Assembly (NCBI RefSeq): GCF_900100365.1
Contig: NZ_FNKU01000001.1
Span: 3,857,501-3,921,500 of the forward strand
DNA from: Pseudomonas cannabina
Lineage (GTDB): Bacteria > Pseudomonadota > Gammaproteobacteria > Pseudomonadales > Pseudomonadaceae
Direction of reading: 5' to 3'
DNA: 64,000 nt
The position numbers and the translations under genes are program-made. The notes below the pieces were generated by a model, which saw only the letters and a list, made by a program, of their open reading frames with translations, was not told the DNA's origin and did not search any database. The stretch's first letter is position 1. Every line of letters starts with the position of its first letter. Positions 1-10,541 of the stretch are shown here, piece after piece.

Positions 1-1
1 C

Positions 2-1081
2 AGCAAAGGTGACACCCTGTCCACGCTGTTCGAAAAGGTCGACCTTCCGGCCGCCACAGTTCATGAAGTACTGGCCAGTGATAAGCAGGCAAAGCAATTC
101 AGCAAGCTGCAGAATGGTCAGACCTTCCAGTTCGAGATGACACCGGACGGCCAGCTCAAGCAACTGCACACCAAACTCAGCGAAGTCGAAACCATCAGCC
201 TGTCCAAGACGGCAAACGGCTATGTATTCAATCGCGAAATCAGCAAGCCCAACGTGCGTAACGCTTATGTACACGGGGTGATCAACAGCTCTCTGTCGCA
301 GTCAGCCCAGCGCGCAGGGCTGAGCCATAGCATGACGATGGACATGGCCAATATCTTCGGCTACGACGTCGATTTCGCTCAGGACATCCGTAAGGGTGAC
401 GAGTTTGACGTGGTGTACGAGCAGAAAGTGGTCAACGGCAAGAACGTCGGCACTGGCAATATTCTGGCCGCGCGCTTCACGAACCGCGGCAAGACTTACA
501 CGGCCGTCCGCTATACCAGTAAACAAGGCACGACCAATTATTACACCGCCGATGGCAACAGCATGCGCAAGGCCTTCATCCGCACACCGGTTGACTTCGC
601 GCGCATCAGCTCGATGTTCTCGATGGGTCGCAAACACCCGATCCTGAACAAGATCCGCGCGCACAAAGGTGTCGACTACGCGGCGCCACGCGGCACACCC
701 ATCAAGGCAACCGGCGACGGCAAGGTCCTGCTGGCAGGACGTCGTGGCGGTTACGGCAACACGGTGATCATCCAGCACGGCGACACCTACCGCACGTTGT
801 ATGGTCACATGCAAGGCTTCGCCAAAGGCGTGCAAACCGGCAGTTCTGTGAAGCAAGGCCAGGTGATCGGCTATATTGGAACCACCGGCTTGTCGACTGG
901 CCCGCATTTGCACTATGAATTTCAGGTCAATGGCGTGCACGTAGACCCGCTGGGTCAGAAGCTTCCGATGGCGGATCCTATCGCCAAATCCGAAAAACAG
1001 CGCTTCATGCAGCAAAGCCAACCGTTGATGGCGCGCATGGATCAGGAAAAGGCCACCACGCTGGCCTCCAATAAAAGGTAA
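2..1081 (+). CDS. M23 family metallopeptidase (5'-truncated by window edge)
   Basis: The frame is open from base 2, so the true start lies outside the window; 359 residues are visible. The C-terminal half is a LytM/M23 endopeptidase domain: the zinc-ligand motif HKGVDYAAPRG lies near visible residues 220-230 and the second motif HLHYEF near residues 300-305. The N-terminal part resembles the OapA/LysM-like region of MepM-type proteins, which cleave peptidoglycan cross-links in the periplasm. It ends 3 nt before anmK, so the two are probably co-transcribed, joining a cell-wall hydrolase to a cell-wall recycling kinase. The family call is firm; the substrate bond is inferred. Confidence 0.9.
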   Translation, partial: SKGDTLSTLFEKVDLPAATVHEVLASDKQAKQFSKLQNGQTFQFEMTPDGQLKQLHTKLSEVETISLSKTANGYVFNREISKPNVRNAYVHGVINSSLSQSAQRAGLSHSMTMDMANIFGYDVDFAQDIRKGDEFDVVYEQKVVNGKNVGTGNILAARFTNRGKTYTAVRYTSKQGTTNYYTADGNSMRKAFIRTPVDFARISSMFSMGRKHPILNKIRAHKGVDYAAPRGTPIKATGDGKVLLAGRRGGYGNTVIIQHGDTYRTLYGHMQGFAKGVQTGSSVKQGQVIGYIGTTGLSTGPHLHYEFQVNGVHVDPLGQKLPMADPIAKSEKQRFMQQSQPLMARMDQEKATTLASNKR

Positions 1082-2179
<1,098 letters not shown>

Positions 2180-2193
2180 CCTGATGGCTGAAC

Positions 2194-2226
2194 GCAAAAC
2201 GCCGCTCAATGAGCGGCGTTTTTTGT
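2194..2226 (+). terminator. intrinsic terminator after anmK
   Basis: AACGCCGCTC, a short AAT loop and GAGCGGCGTT form a GC-rich stem that runs directly into a T-run (about 2219-2225). It follows the anmK stop by about 20 nt and faces the convergent erpA gene. Confidence 0.85.
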
Positions 2227-2254
2227 TTTCAGAAGCGTATTAGCAGCGATTTAT

Positions 2255-2605
2255 TCAGATCGAAAACGAGGAACCGCAACCACAGGTCGTGGAGGCATTC
2301 GGGTTCTTGATCACGAATCGCGAACCCTCCAGCCCTTCCTGATAGTCCACTTCAGCGCCCGCCAGATACTGGAAGCTCATCGGATCGACCACCAGGCTCA
2401 CGCCCTCGCGCTCGACGATCGTATCGTCGTCTGCCACATCCTCATCGAACGTGAAGCCGTACTGAAAACCCGAGCAACCACCGCCTGTAACGAACACACG
2501 CAGTTTAAGGCGATCATTGCCCTCTTCATCGACCAGGGTTTTCACCTTGTGCGCTGCATTTGGGGTGAATTCCAAAGCCGTAGGCGTGAAGGATTCAACA
2601 CTCAT
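2255..2605 (-). CDS. erpA: iron-sulfur cluster insertion protein ErpA
   Basis: 116 residues of the A-type carrier (HesB/IscA) family. The three cluster-ligating cysteines are visible: one in [11 protein letters not shown] near residue 45 and two in the terminal TTCGCGSS. A-type carriers deliver Fe-S clusters to apo-enzymes in the cytoplasm. The long N-terminus ([15 protein letters not shown]) and the argC/hemJ neighbourhood match pseudomonad erpA rather than the isc-operon iscA. Transcription is toward anmK. Confidence 0.95.
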   Translation of the reverse strand: MSVESFTPTALEFTPNAAHKVKTLVDEEGNDRLKLRVFVTGGGCSGFQYGFTFDEDVADDDTIVEREGVSLVVDPMSFQYLAGAEVDYQEGLEGSRFVIKNPNASTTCGCGSSFSI

Positions 2606-2626
2606 GTCAGATATCTCCCGGCGTTA

Positions 2627-2660
2627 GCCGTCGTAATGCGTAATGCGTAATGACGGCATT
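2627..2660. repeat. three tandem GTAATGC/A heptamers bounded by inverted GCCGTC/GACGGC
   Basis: Directly upstream of erpA, three consecutive heptamers (GTAATGC, GTAATGC, GTAATGA) lie between an inverted pair GCCGTC and GACGGC. The array lies where erpA's promoter or operator should be. No regulator can be assigned from the sequence. Confidence 0.6.
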
Positions 2661-2699
2661 ATCCGCTTCTCCCAGAAAAACGGTCAACTATTTGGTGGG

Positions 2700-2778
2700 G
2701 AGCAGCTACAAGCTACAAGAGCATGGGCCAGCTCGCGTTTATCTTGAAGCTTGCAGCTTGCCCCTTGAAGCAGCCCCT
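2700..2778. repeat. AGCTTGCAGCTTG-type intergenic repeat
   Basis: Between erpA and argC lies a run of related words (AGCTACAAGCTACAAG, CTTGAAGCTTGCAGCTTG, CCCCTTGAAGC) that can fold on itself. The same family recurs at about 37139-37212 and 58200-58295 in this window, always between genes. Confidence 0.6.
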
Positions 2779-3813
2779 CTAAGGCATCATTCCCGCATGA
2801 GACAACCCGGCGCGCTCGTCCAGGCCGAACAGGATGTTCATGTTCTGCACAGCCTGTCCCGACGCACCCTTGACCAGGTTGTCGATGACCGAAAGCACCA
2901 CCACCAGATCGCCATCCTGCGGACGATGCACGGCGATTCGGCAAACGTTGGCACCGCGTACACTGCGAGTCTCTGGATGGCTGCCAGCAGGCATCACGTC
3001 TACAAACAGCTCGTCGGCATAGCGCTTCTCGAACAGGGCTTGCAGGTCTACCGAGCGATCAGCGACCGTTGCGTAAAGCGTGGAGTGGATGCCGCGGATC
3101 ATCGGCACCAGATGCGGAACGAAGGTCAGGCCAACATCACCACCCGCCGCGCGACGCAGCCCTTGGGTGATTTCAGGCAAGTGACGGTGACCTTTTACGG
3201 CATAGGCCTTGAAGCTTTCGTTGGCCTCCGAGTACAGCGAGCCAATGCTCAGCCCGCGCCCTGCACCGCTCACGCCAGACTTGCAGTCAGCGATCAGGCG
3301 AGTTGTGTCGGCAATACCCGCCTCAAGCAACGGCAGAAAGCCCAGCTGGGTAGCCGTTGGATAGCAACCCGGCACCGCAATCAAACGCGCGTTCCGAATC
3401 TGCTCGCGATTCACTTCCGGCAGCCCGTAGACCGCGTCTTGCAGCAGCTCCGGTGCGCCATGAGGCTGGCCGTACCATTTGGACCACTCGACCGGGTCCT
3501 GCAAACGGAAATCGGCAGACAGGTCGATGACCTTGGTGCCTGCCGCAAGCAGCTCACCCGCCAGGGCATGAGCAACACCATGGGGCGTGGCGAAGAACAC
3601 TACATCACAGGCCCCCAGGGTTTTGACATCCGGCACGCTGAACGCCAGGCCGTCGTAATGGCCTCGCAGGTTCGGGTACATGTCGGCGACTGGCAGACCG
3701 GCCTCCGAGCGAGAGGTAATCACCACCACTTCTGCCTGCGGATGCTGTGCCAACAGACGCAGCAGCTCGACTCCGGTGTAACCCGTGCCGCCGACGATAC
3801 CGACCTTGACCAT
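2779..3813 (-). CDS. argC: N-acetyl-gamma-glutamyl-phosphate reductase ArgC
   Basis: 344 residues, type 1 ArgC length. A Rossmann motif [14 protein letters not shown] opens the protein and the catalytic cysteine sits in [12 protein letters not shown] near residue 150. It reduces N-acetylglutamyl-5-phosphate with NADPH in arginine biosynthesis. It stands alone, divergent from hemJ across 133 bp that must hold both promoters. Confidence 0.97.
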   Translation of the reverse strand: MVKVGIVGGTGYTGVELLRLLAQHPQAEVVVITSRSEAGLPVADMYPNLRGHYDGLAFSVPDVKTLGACDVVFFATPHGVAHALAGELLAAGTKVIDLSADFRLQDPVEWSKWYGQPHGAPELLQDAVYGLPEVNREQIRNARLIAVPGCYPTATQLGFLPLLEAGIADTTRLIADCKSGVSGAGRGLSIGSLYSEANESFKAYAVKGHRHLPEITQGLRRAAGGDVGLTFVPHLVPMIRGIHSTLYATVADRSVDLQALFEKRYADELFVDVMPAGSHPETRSVRGANVCRIAVHRPQDGDLVVVLSVIDNLVKGASGQAVQNMNILFGLDERAGLSHAGMMP

Positions 3814-3946
3814 AACCTGCCCTCAACGAAACAACTGGAAAGCGGTCGATAATAGGAGCCTATGACCTCTGCGACAACCGACAACGTGACGTAAGGGCGC
3901 ACAAGACACTACTATTCGGCCACCGTGAACCTGGGAATAATCAAAA

Positions 3947-4375
3947 ATGCTCTATTTATGGATCAAAGCACTGCACGTGATCTCGATGGTCTGCTGGTTT
4001 GCAGCCCTGTTCTATCTACCAAGACTGTTTGTCTACCACTCGATGAGCGAGGACACCGTCAGCCGTGACCGTTTCATCATCATGGAGCGCAAACTGTACC
4101 GCGGCATCATGACACCGGCGATGATCGCCACGCTGGTCTTCGGCGGCTGGCTGATCAGCTTCGACCCCAGCGGTTATTTTAGCCAGGGCTGGATGCACGT
4201 GAAGCTGACGCTGGTCTTCCTGTTGATAGGCTATCACCATGTTTGCGGTGCGCAGATGAAACGCTTTGCCCGTGGCGAAAATGGCCGCAGCCACGTGTTT
4301 TATCGCTGGTTCAACGAAATTCCGGTGCTGATTCTGATAGCGGTGGTCATTCTGGTTATCGTCAAACCGTTCTGA
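3947..4375 (+). CDS. hemJ: protoporphyrinogen IX oxidase HemJ
   Basis: 142 residues with about four hydrophobic segments and the family N-terminus (YLWIKALHVISMVCWFAALF), where the conserved histidine (H10) lies. HemJ (UPF0093) is the membrane oxidase for the penultimate step of haem synthesis in bacteria that lack HemG and HemY. It was once described as CopD-like, which is the likeliest alternative label. Confidence 0.88.
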   Translation: MLYLWIKALHVISMVCWFAALFYLPRLFVYHSMSEDTVSRDRFIIMERKLYRGIMTPAMIATLVFGGWLISFDPSGYFSQGWMHVKLTLVFLLIGYHHVCGAQMKRFARGENGRSHVFYRWFNEIPVLILIAVVILVIVKPF

Positions 4376-4405
4376 CCGAACTGCACTCTGCCTTTATCAG
4401 ACACG

Positions 4406-4431
4406 AAAGGACGCCTGCGCGAAGGCGTCCC
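4406..4431. terminator. hairpin between hemJ and the DUF805 gene
   Basis: GGACGCC (409-415 of this kilobase) pairs with GGCGTCC (424-430). It lacks a clean T-run, so it may be a weak terminator or an mRNA processing hairpin. Confidence 0.45.
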
Positions 4432-4463
4432 GCCGTTCCCCACTCAAGACAAGGAAGCCCTGT

Positions 4464-5393
4464 ATGACCGATACCCTCTTCAAGATCATGTTTGAAGGGC
4501 AGGTGCGTGACGGCGTAGAGCCTGATACCGCAAAAGCCAATGTGGCCGGATTGTTCAAAAGCGATGCGGCGGCGGTTGAGAAGCTGTTCAGCGGCACACC
4601 GGTGACCCTCAAGCGCGGGCTGGTGCATACGGAAGCCGAACGCTATATCGCCGCGTTGAAAAACGCAGGCGTCGAAGCGCGTATAGAACCCGACCTGGCC
4701 ATCAGCCTCACGCTGGATGAGGTCACCACACCCGCCAACGCCTGGGCGGCCGACACGCCTGCGCCGCAAACTGCATCGCCCTACGCGCCGCCCAAGGCAC
4801 AGGTCGGCAGCGAGGAATACGGGCATTCCACACTTAAAGTCTTCACCACCCACGGTCGCATCGACCGTCTGCGTTTTCTGGCGTGGAGCATGGTTCAGTG
4901 CGTCACGCTGATCGTCCTGCTCTCGGTGGCCCTGACGGTCATGAACGCGTCGCTGGTCGGCGGCGGCTTGTTGATCGCGGTATTAGTGATCGCGTTTATC
5001 ACCATCGGCGTGATGATCGGCGTGCAGAGGCTGCACGACCTGGGTTGGTCAGGCTGGCTCCTGCTGCTGAACCTCGTGCCGTTCGTAGGCACCTTGTTTC
5101 CGTTCCTGATCATGGTGCTGCCCGGCACACAAGGCCCGAACCAGTACGGCCCACCGCCGCCGCCCAACACGCGTGGCGTGAAGTTTCTCGCGGTGGTGTG
5201 GATTGCCATGATTCCAGTGATCACGGTCGCCAGCATCTATTTCGGCATCGCAAACCTGGCCAAAGAAGAGCTCGCGCTCAAGACCGACGAGTACGAACAA
5301 ACCCTGGCTTACGATGATCAGGAAGACACTGATAGTGCCTTGACCGCTCCTGATGATGTCAATGAAGAGTCCAACGACCAGAACGACAAGTAA
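4464..5393 (+). CDS. DUF805 family membrane protein with N-terminal soluble domain
   Basis: 309 residues. Residues 1-85 (FKIMFEGQVRDGVEPDTAKA onward) form a soluble, charged domain with no hydrophobic segment. A Pro/Ala-rich linker follows, then a DUF805 membrane region (about 130-250) with three to four hydrophobic segments and the typical RLHDLGWSGW signature. The C-terminus is acidic. The function of DUF805 is unknown. The hairpin before it suggests its own transcription unit. Confidence 0.8.
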   Translation: MTDTLFKIMFEGQVRDGVEPDTAKANVAGLFKSDAAAVEKLFSGTPVTLKRGLVHTEAERYIAALKNAGVEARIEPDLAISLTLDEVTTPANAWAADTPAPQTASPYAPPKAQVGSEEYGHSTLKVFTTHGRIDRLRFLAWSMVQCVTLIVLLSVALTVMNASLVGGGLLIAVLVIAFITIGVMIGVQRLHDLGWSGWLLLLNLVPFVGTLFPFLIMVLPGTQGPNQYGPPPPPNTRGVKFLAVVWIAMIPVITVASIYFGIANLAKEELALKTDEYEQTLAYDDQEDTDSALTAPDDVNEESNDQNDK

Positions 5394-5447
5394 TACACTG
5401 CTGCCGCCCGGCGAACTGCCGGGCGCACAGGCTCAATGGAGAAATGC

Positions 5448-6224
5448 ATGACCCGTTACGCCCTGATCACCGGCGCTTCCAGTGGCATAGGCCTGGCCAT
5501 GGCCGAGGCGCTGGCACGTCGTGGTCGCAACCTGATTCTGGTTGCCCGCCAGCGTGACTTGCTGGAAACGATTGCACTGGAATTCACTCAGCGCTTTGGC
5601 GTCGAGGTGCTGATTCGCGCGTGCGATCTGGGCGAGCCGCTGCGACTCTCGGGTTTTCTGCTGGAGCTGGAAGACGGTGCCCACCAGATCGACCTGCTGG
5701 TCAACGCGGCCGGCATCGGTACCTGCGGGCCGTTTCTGGCTCAGGACTGGGGCGTCGAGCAGGATCTGATCGACCTCAATATCCTCGCGCTCACACGCTT
5801 GTGCCACACCGTCGGTAATCTGATGGCCATTCAGGGCGGCGGACAGATACTCAATGTCGCGTCGGTCGCCGCTTTCCAGCCGGGGCCATGGATGAGCACT
5901 TACTACGCGAGCAAAGCGTACGTGCTGCACTTTTCCGAGGGTCTGCGCGAGGAAGTGAAAAAGGCCGGCGTCAAGGTCTCGGTATTGTGCCCGGGGCCGA
6001 CCAGAACGGCGTTCTTCCGTACCGCGCAATTGCAGGTGAACGGCGATAACCTGATGAGCCCTGAAGAGGTGGCGCTGTACACCGTCCGAGCGCTGGCAAA
6101 AAACCGGGCGATCATCATTCCAGGCCTCAGCAACAGGTTCTGGACCCTCAGCCCGCGCCTGGTTTCGCGCTGGCTGGCACGCCAGATCAGCGGTTACATC
6201 AACAAGAAATTCTGCCCGCGCTGA
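5448..6224 (+). CDS. short-chain dehydrogenase/reductase (SDR)
   Basis: 258 residues of a classical SDR. The cofactor motif is TGASSGIGLAMAEAL at residues 8-22, NAAGIG lies near residue 87, and the catalytic Tyr/Lys pair is YYASK near 150-154. The start at 5448 is preferred over an in-frame ATG 12 nt upstream because GGAG at 5438-5441 is correctly spaced for 5448. It probably uses NADP(H); the substrate is unknown. Confidence 0.85.
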   Translation: MTRYALITGASSGIGLAMAEALARRGRNLILVARQRDLLETIALEFTQRFGVEVLIRACDLGEPLRLSGFLLELEDGAHQIDLLVNAAGIGTCGPFLAQDWGVEQDLIDLNILALTRLCHTVGNLMAIQGGGQILNVASVAAFQPGPWMSTYYASKAYVLHFSEGLREEVKKAGVKVSVLCPGPTRTAFFRTAQLQVNGDNLMSPEEVALYTVRALAKNRAIIIPGLSNRFWTLSPRLVSRWLARQISGYINKKFCPR

Positions 6225-6317
6225 CCAGGGTCGCTGGGCGGGCCATGTCTCGCGCAGTACACTCGGGATCACGGCAGTAAGCTGCGTCACCCATCAACCG
6301 ACAAGGAGCAAACGGCT

Positions 6318-6656
6318 GTGGATACTTTGTTCACCAAAATCATCAATCGGGAAATTCCGGCGAAGATCATCTACGAAGATGATCAGGTACTGGCTTTTCA
6401 CGATATTGCGCCACAGGCACCCGTGCATTTTCTGGTGATCCCGAAAAAGCCGATTCGCACCCTCAATGACCTGACCGAAGAGGACAAAGGCCTGGCGGGC
6501 CACATTCTGTTCACGGCGCAACGGCTGGCGCTCGAGCTGGGGTGTGAAGAAGGCTTCCGCGTGGTCATGAACTGCAATGAGCTGGGCGGCCAGACCGTTT
6601 ATCACATTCACATGCACGTGCTGGGTCAGCGTCAGATGAACTGGCCACCGGGCTGA
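6318..6656 (+). CDS. HIT family nucleotide hydrolase (HinT-like)
   Basis: 112 residues with a GTG start behind AAGGAG. It has the histidine triad HIHMHVLG near residues 95-102 and the N-terminal signature TLFTKIINREIPAKI. HinT proteins hydrolyse purine nucleoside phosphoramidates. It is a single-domain protein of normal length, and the call is secure at family level. Confidence 0.92.
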   Translation: MDTLFTKIINREIPAKIIYEDDQVLAFHDIAPQAPVHFLVIPKKPIRTLNDLTEEDKGLAGHILFTAQRLALELGCEEGFRVVMNCNELGGQTVYHIHMHVLGQRQMNWPPG

Positions 6657-6780
6657 TCGCGAAATCGCCCCGAGATTCACCCGGCTGGCTGATCCTGAAG
6701 ATTGCTGGCCGACTGACACAGGCCCAGCCGCCCCACGCCAATTCGGGTAAACTGCCCGCATGGTTCTTCCGGAGGTGCCC

Positions 6781-7428
6781 ATGGCTACCGAACGTCAATA
6801 TTCCCCTATCGACCGTCTGTTACTGCAAGCCGACAGCGCAATGCGCACGCTGCTGCCGTCGAGTGCCCACGCACGGCGTCCGTCCCCGGCAGTCGTCCAG
6901 CCCGATCAAAAGATGAGCGAGGCAGACGCCCGGCATGTCGCGGGCCTGATGCGTATCAACCATACTGGCGAGGTCTGCGCCCAGGCGCTGTATCAAGGCC
7001 AGGCGCTGACCGCGAAGCTGCCCAAGGTCCGCAAGGCCATGGAGCATGCGGCCGAAGAAGAAATCGATCATCTGGTCTGGTGCGAACAGCGCATTCATCA
7101 GCTTGGCAGCCACACCAGCGTGCTGAACCCGCTGTTTTACGGTCTGTCCTTCGGGATGGGCGCAGTCGCCGGAATCATCAGCGACCGGGTCAGCCTCGGG
7201 TTCGTTGCTGCAACAGAAGATCAGGTCTGCAAACACCTGAGCGAACATCTGGAACAACTGCCGACCGAAGATGGCAAGTCCCGGGCCATTCTGGAGCAGA
7301 TGCTCAGCGATGAAGAACACCACGCCGAATCCGCGCTCGAAGCAGGAGGCTTTCGCTTTCCGGCCCCGGTCAAATTCGGCATGAGTATCCTGGCCAAGGT
7401 CATGACCAAGTCCACCTATCGCATCTGA
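6781..7428 (+). CDS. coq7: 2-polyprenyl-3-methyl-6-methoxy-1,4-benzoquinone monooxygenase Coq7
   Basis: 215 residues. Di-iron carboxylate motifs are visible: E in [20 protein letters not shown], and the second-half pair with EEHH near residue 180. It hydroxylates the ubiquinone precursor ring. The start at 6781 follows GGAGG at 6771-6775; the frame is open further upstream but lacks a better site. Followed by a strong terminator. Confidence 0.95.
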   Translation: MATERQYSPIDRLLLQADSAMRTLLPSSAHARRPSPAVVQPDQKMSEADARHVAGLMRINHTGEVCAQALYQGQALTAKLPKVRKAMEHAAEEEIDHLVWCEQRIHQLGSHTSVLNPLFYGLSFGMGAVAGIISDRVSLGFVAATEDQVCKHLSEHLEQLPTEDGKSRAILEQMLSDEEHHAESALEAGGFRFPAPVKFGMSILAKVMTKSTYRI

Positions 7429-7441
7429 AGCAGCAAGAACG

Positions 7442-7472
7442 AAAAAGGCGCCTGCAAGAGGCGCCTTTTTTA
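7442..7472. terminator. bidirectional-type terminator between coq7 and speD
   Basis: AAAAAGGCGCCT, a GCAAG loop and AGGCGCCTTTTTT form a perfect stem with A-run and T-run on its two sides. It can therefore terminate both coq7 (plus) and the convergent speD (minus). Confidence 0.88.
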
Positions 7473-7488
7473 TATCCGAAATCCGGAT

Positions 7489-8283
7489 TTAAACCGCTAC
7501 GTTACGGCCGTAGAAGATTTCCAGCATTTCGTGTTTGACCTTCGCGGTCACTTGTTCACGCTGTTCGGCAGACAAGTTGCTGGTGGCATCGCCAAACAGG
7601 TAGTTATCCAGTTCGAATTGCTTGAGCAGCATTTTGGTGTGGAACAGGTTTTCCTGATACACGTTCACGTCGGTCATCTGGTAACCGTTGCGTGTGTCTT
7701 CGGAAAGGTAATTCTGGATCGAGTTGATTTCGTGATCGATGAAGTGCTTCTTGCCTTCCACGTCACGGGTAAAACCGCGCACGCGATAATCGACGGTGAC
7801 GATGTCCGACTCGAACTTGTGAATCAGGTAGTTCAGCGCCTTGAGCGGTGAAATGACGCCACAGGTCGACACGTCGATGTCTACACGGAACGTGGCAATA
7901 CCGTCGACCGGGTGAATTTCCGGATAGGTGTGGACCGTGATGTGGCTCTTGTCCAGATGGGCCAGGATGGTTTCCGGCAGTGGACCTGGCGACTCTTCGA
8001 TCTGGCTTTCGGTAGGCGTCACCGGCTGCTCGGAGATCAGAATGGTCACACTGGCACCTTGTGGATCGTAATCCTGACGCGCAATGTTCAGGATGTTGGC
8101 ACCAATGATATCGACAACATCAGTCAGAATCCGCGTCAGGCGTTCTGCGTCGTACACACTGTTGATGTACTCGACGTACGCCTGCTGGTCCTGCGGGGTT
8201 TCCGCATAGCAGATGTCGTAAATGTTGAAGCTCAAGGTCTTTGTCAGGTTATTGAACCCGTGGAGCTTGAGTTTGCTTTTCAC
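7489..8283 (-). CDS. speD: S-adenosylmethionine decarboxylase proenzyme SpeD
   Basis: With a GTG start at 8283 the protein is 264 residues, the exact length of the E. coli enzyme, and begins [15 protein letters not shown] like other proteobacterial SpeD. The longer frame to 8328 adds 15 unrelated residues. The self-processing site is [12 protein letters not shown], where Ser becomes the pyruvoyl group. The product, decarboxylated SAM, feeds spermidine synthesis. Confidence 0.95.
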
Positions 8284-8525
8284 CGTTAAAAACTCTCTAT
8301 ATGGGTGCGGCGCCAGCCGCGTGATCAAGCATGCCCGTCAGGTGAGCCCGGCTCATCTGCGTAGGACGGTTAACACCTCTTCGCGTTGGCGATTTTGGTT
8401 GTCTGTTCGGGCTGCCAGCAGAAAACCAATGCACGCTGCGCCCTGAAAAAGTGGCGCATTATGCAGACGTCCGAAGCCGTCTGCCAGAGTGTGCGCCGTT
8501 TTTATGATCGTTGGATGTCTGGCGC

Positions 8526-8948
8526 TCAGCCCAGTTCGACAATTTCATAATCGTGGGTGATCTTCACGCCGGCGTTTCCGAGCATGATCGACGCCGAGCA
8601 ATACTTCTCCGCAGACAGTTCGATGGCCCGTTTGACCTGCGCTTCCTTGAGGCCCCGGCCTTTGACGACGAAGTGCAAATGTATCCTGGTGAACACTTTC
8701 GGATCTTCGTCCGCGCGCTCGGCCTCAAGAAAAGCTTCGCAACTTTCGATCGGCTGGCGCGACTTCTTGAGAATGCTGACCACGTCATAGTTGCTGCAGC
8801 CACCCAGGCCGATCAGCACCATTTCCATCGGACGCACGCCCAGATTGCGACCGCCACTTTCCGGTGGGCCGTCCATGACCACCACGTGACCGCTGCCGGA
8901 TTCGCCGAGGAACATGGCTTCGCCAGCCCATTGGATGCGTGCCTTCAT
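8526..8948 (-). CDS. OsmC family protein (YhfA-like)
   Basis: 140 residues starting MKARIQWAGEAMF; the ATG at 8948 is preferred over an upstream in-frame ATG that adds 14 unrelated residues. It has the OsmC-fold cysteine in GLGGCSNYDV and a second one in KYCSAS. Classical OsmC and Ohr proteins reduce organic peroxides with such a cysteine pair; for the YhfA subgroup this is untested. It is divergent from vfr, as yhfA lies next to crp in E. coli. Confidence 0.88.
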   Translation of the reverse strand: MKARIQWAGEAMFLGESGSGHVVVMDGPPESGGRNLGVRPMEMVLIGLGGCSNYDVVSILKKSRQPIESCEAFLEAERADEDPKVFTRIHLHFVVKGRGLKEAQVKRAIELSAEKYCSASIMLGNAGVKITHDYEIVELG

Positions 8949-9157
8949 CGCCAAGACTCCAGTGTAAAAAAGGGGGCGCCAGCTTAGCACAGCGTCAGGG
9001 CATGGCCTGAGGCGTCCGCGAAAATGCTATTCGGGGAAAACGTGTAGGAATATTCGCAAATCATGCCTTCCCGGCGTTGAAAAGCTGCGGAGAACCCACG
9101 GGCAGCCGATACCTACAGGTATGCCATTTGGCCATAGTCTTATTTCGGAAGTCACGC

Positions 9158-9802
9158 ATGGTCGCGATAACGTTTACACCCAAAACGAGCATTCTGGAGA
9201 AGCTGCTGCCGCATGCCGAACGTCGCCGTTGCGCCGCGAAAAGCAACATCATCAACGCGGGCGAACGCTCGGGCTCGTTGTTCATCATTCTCAAAGGGTC
9301 GGTCACGGTACTGATCGAAGATGACGAACGACGCGAGATGATCGTTGCCTACCTCAACAGCGGGGATTTCTTCGGCGAGCTGGGTCTGTTCGAATTGCCG
9401 GGGCATGAGTCCATGCGCAGCGCGTGGGTGCGCGCCAAGACCGAGTGCGAAGTGGCCGAGATCCCTTACGACACGTTTCGCGAGCTGGCCCGCCAGGAAC
9501 CGGACATTCTCTACGCGCTGGGCAGCCAGATGGCTGAGCGTTTGCGCAACACCACGCGCAAGGTAGGCGATCTGGCGTTTCTGGATGTGACCGGGCGTGT
9601 GGCCCGCACGTTGCTGGACCTGTGCAAGCAGCCGGACGCAATGACGCACCCGGACGGCATGCAGATCAAGATTACCCGCCAGGAAATCGGCCGCATCGTG
9701 GGCTGTTCGAGGGAGATGGTCGGGCGTGTGCTCAAGGCTCTGGAAGAACAAAGCCTGGTCAACGTCAAAGGCAAGACCATGGTGGTCTTCGGCACGCGCT
9801 GA
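9158..9802 (+). CDS. vfr: cAMP-responsive global regulator Vfr (CRP family)
   Basis: 214 residues starting MVAITFTPK, close to P. aeruginosa Vfr. A cyclic-nucleotide-binding fold covers about residues 10-130 ([21 protein letters not shown]) and a winged helix the C-terminus ([20 protein letters not shown]). The DNA-binding third is almost invariant, while residues 8-30 diverge from Vfr. In pseudomonads it controls virulence and surface functions. The track-long start at 9077 is not supported by homology. Confidence 0.95.
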   Translation: MVAITFTPKTSILEKLLPHAERRRCAAKSNIINAGERSGSLFIILKGSVTVLIEDDERREMIVAYLNSGDFFGELGLFELPGHESMRSAWVRAKTECEVAEIPYDTFRELARQEPDILYALGSQMAERLRNTTRKVGDLAFLDVTGRVARTLLDLCKQPDAMTHPDGMQIKITRQEIGRIVGCSREMVGRVLKALEEQSLVNVKGKTMVVFGTR

Positions 9803-9812
9803 GCGCGGGTAT

Positions 9813-10541
9813 TCAGAGGCCGGAAAGCAGTTGCCGATAGGCCTGTGCCAGATGCTGTACAACCTCTACACCGGGAAACGCTTCATGCAGGGCAATGTGG
9901 CTGTCGGCTCGCACACGTTGTTCAAGTTCGCAGAGTTCATTGAAGCGATTGACCGCCGCCGCCATCTGTACGCGCTCGTCTTCCAGCAACAACGCACCGT
10001 GAGCCAACACCACCGGGCGCGTTCCGCCCTGACTCTGACGCCAGCGCTGGGCAGTTCCGACCATCTTGCGGCCATCGAGATTGACGTTGAAGCGGCCGTC
10101 GCAGAATGCACCAGCCACCTCGCCCAATGACGCCCGGCCACCCAGTTCGGCCAGTAAATCCAGAAGCGGCTGACACAGGCGCAAATACGCGGTTTCGATC
10201 CGGTCCCGATCAGCATCCATCCGGGGCTGCGCGTAAACCAAGGCGATATTCACGGTAGCGCGAGATTGCGGCACCGGCTCGCCACCGGTTTCCCGTAACA
10301 GCACCGGCCAGCCGTTGTCAGTCAGGGTTTCGCTGGCTTCGACAAAGCCTGGCAGACGGCTCATGCGACGCGGCATGACCAGCGCCTGATCATTGGGTCG
10401 CCAAAGCAGTAACCCATGATCCGCCACACCGGCGCACACCGACGCCAATAAATCCTGCTCGGCCTGCAAGCCTTGTTCGACACAGGTATAGATGATCGGG
10501 TCTTGCATGCCGGACCTCAGCGTAATGCTCTTCAAGACCAT
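9813..10541 (-). CDS. lipoate-protein ligase A-like protein
   Basis: 242 residues of the BPL/LplA catalytic fold. The lysine motif DGRKMVGTAQRW lies near residue 160, as in LplA. The glycine loop normally of RRxSGGGAVYH type reads RETGGEPVPQS, so one glycine and the histidine are missing, which makes true lipoate ligase activity uncertain. The start at 10541 overlaps the trpC stop in TGATG; an ATG at 10508 is an alternative. Translational coupling to trpC is likely, though the metabolic link is not obvious. Confidence 0.75.
   Translation of the reverse strand: MVLKSITLRSGMQDPIIYTCVEQGLQAEQDLLASVCAGVADHGLLLWRPNDQALVMPRRMSRLPGFVEASETLTDNGWPVLLRETGGEPVPQSRATVNIALVYAQPRMDADRDRIETAYLRLCQPLLDLLAELGGRASLGEVAGAFCDGRFNVNLDGRKMVGTAQRWRQSQGGTRPVVLAHGALLLEDERVQMAAAVNRFNELCELEQRVRADSHIALHEAFPGVEVVQHLAQAYRQLLSGL

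Noticed and set aside
2650..3852. 400-codon plus-strand open frame across argC
   Set aside because: It is the antisense shadow of argC. High G+C produces long open frames opposite real genes; no family motif is visible.
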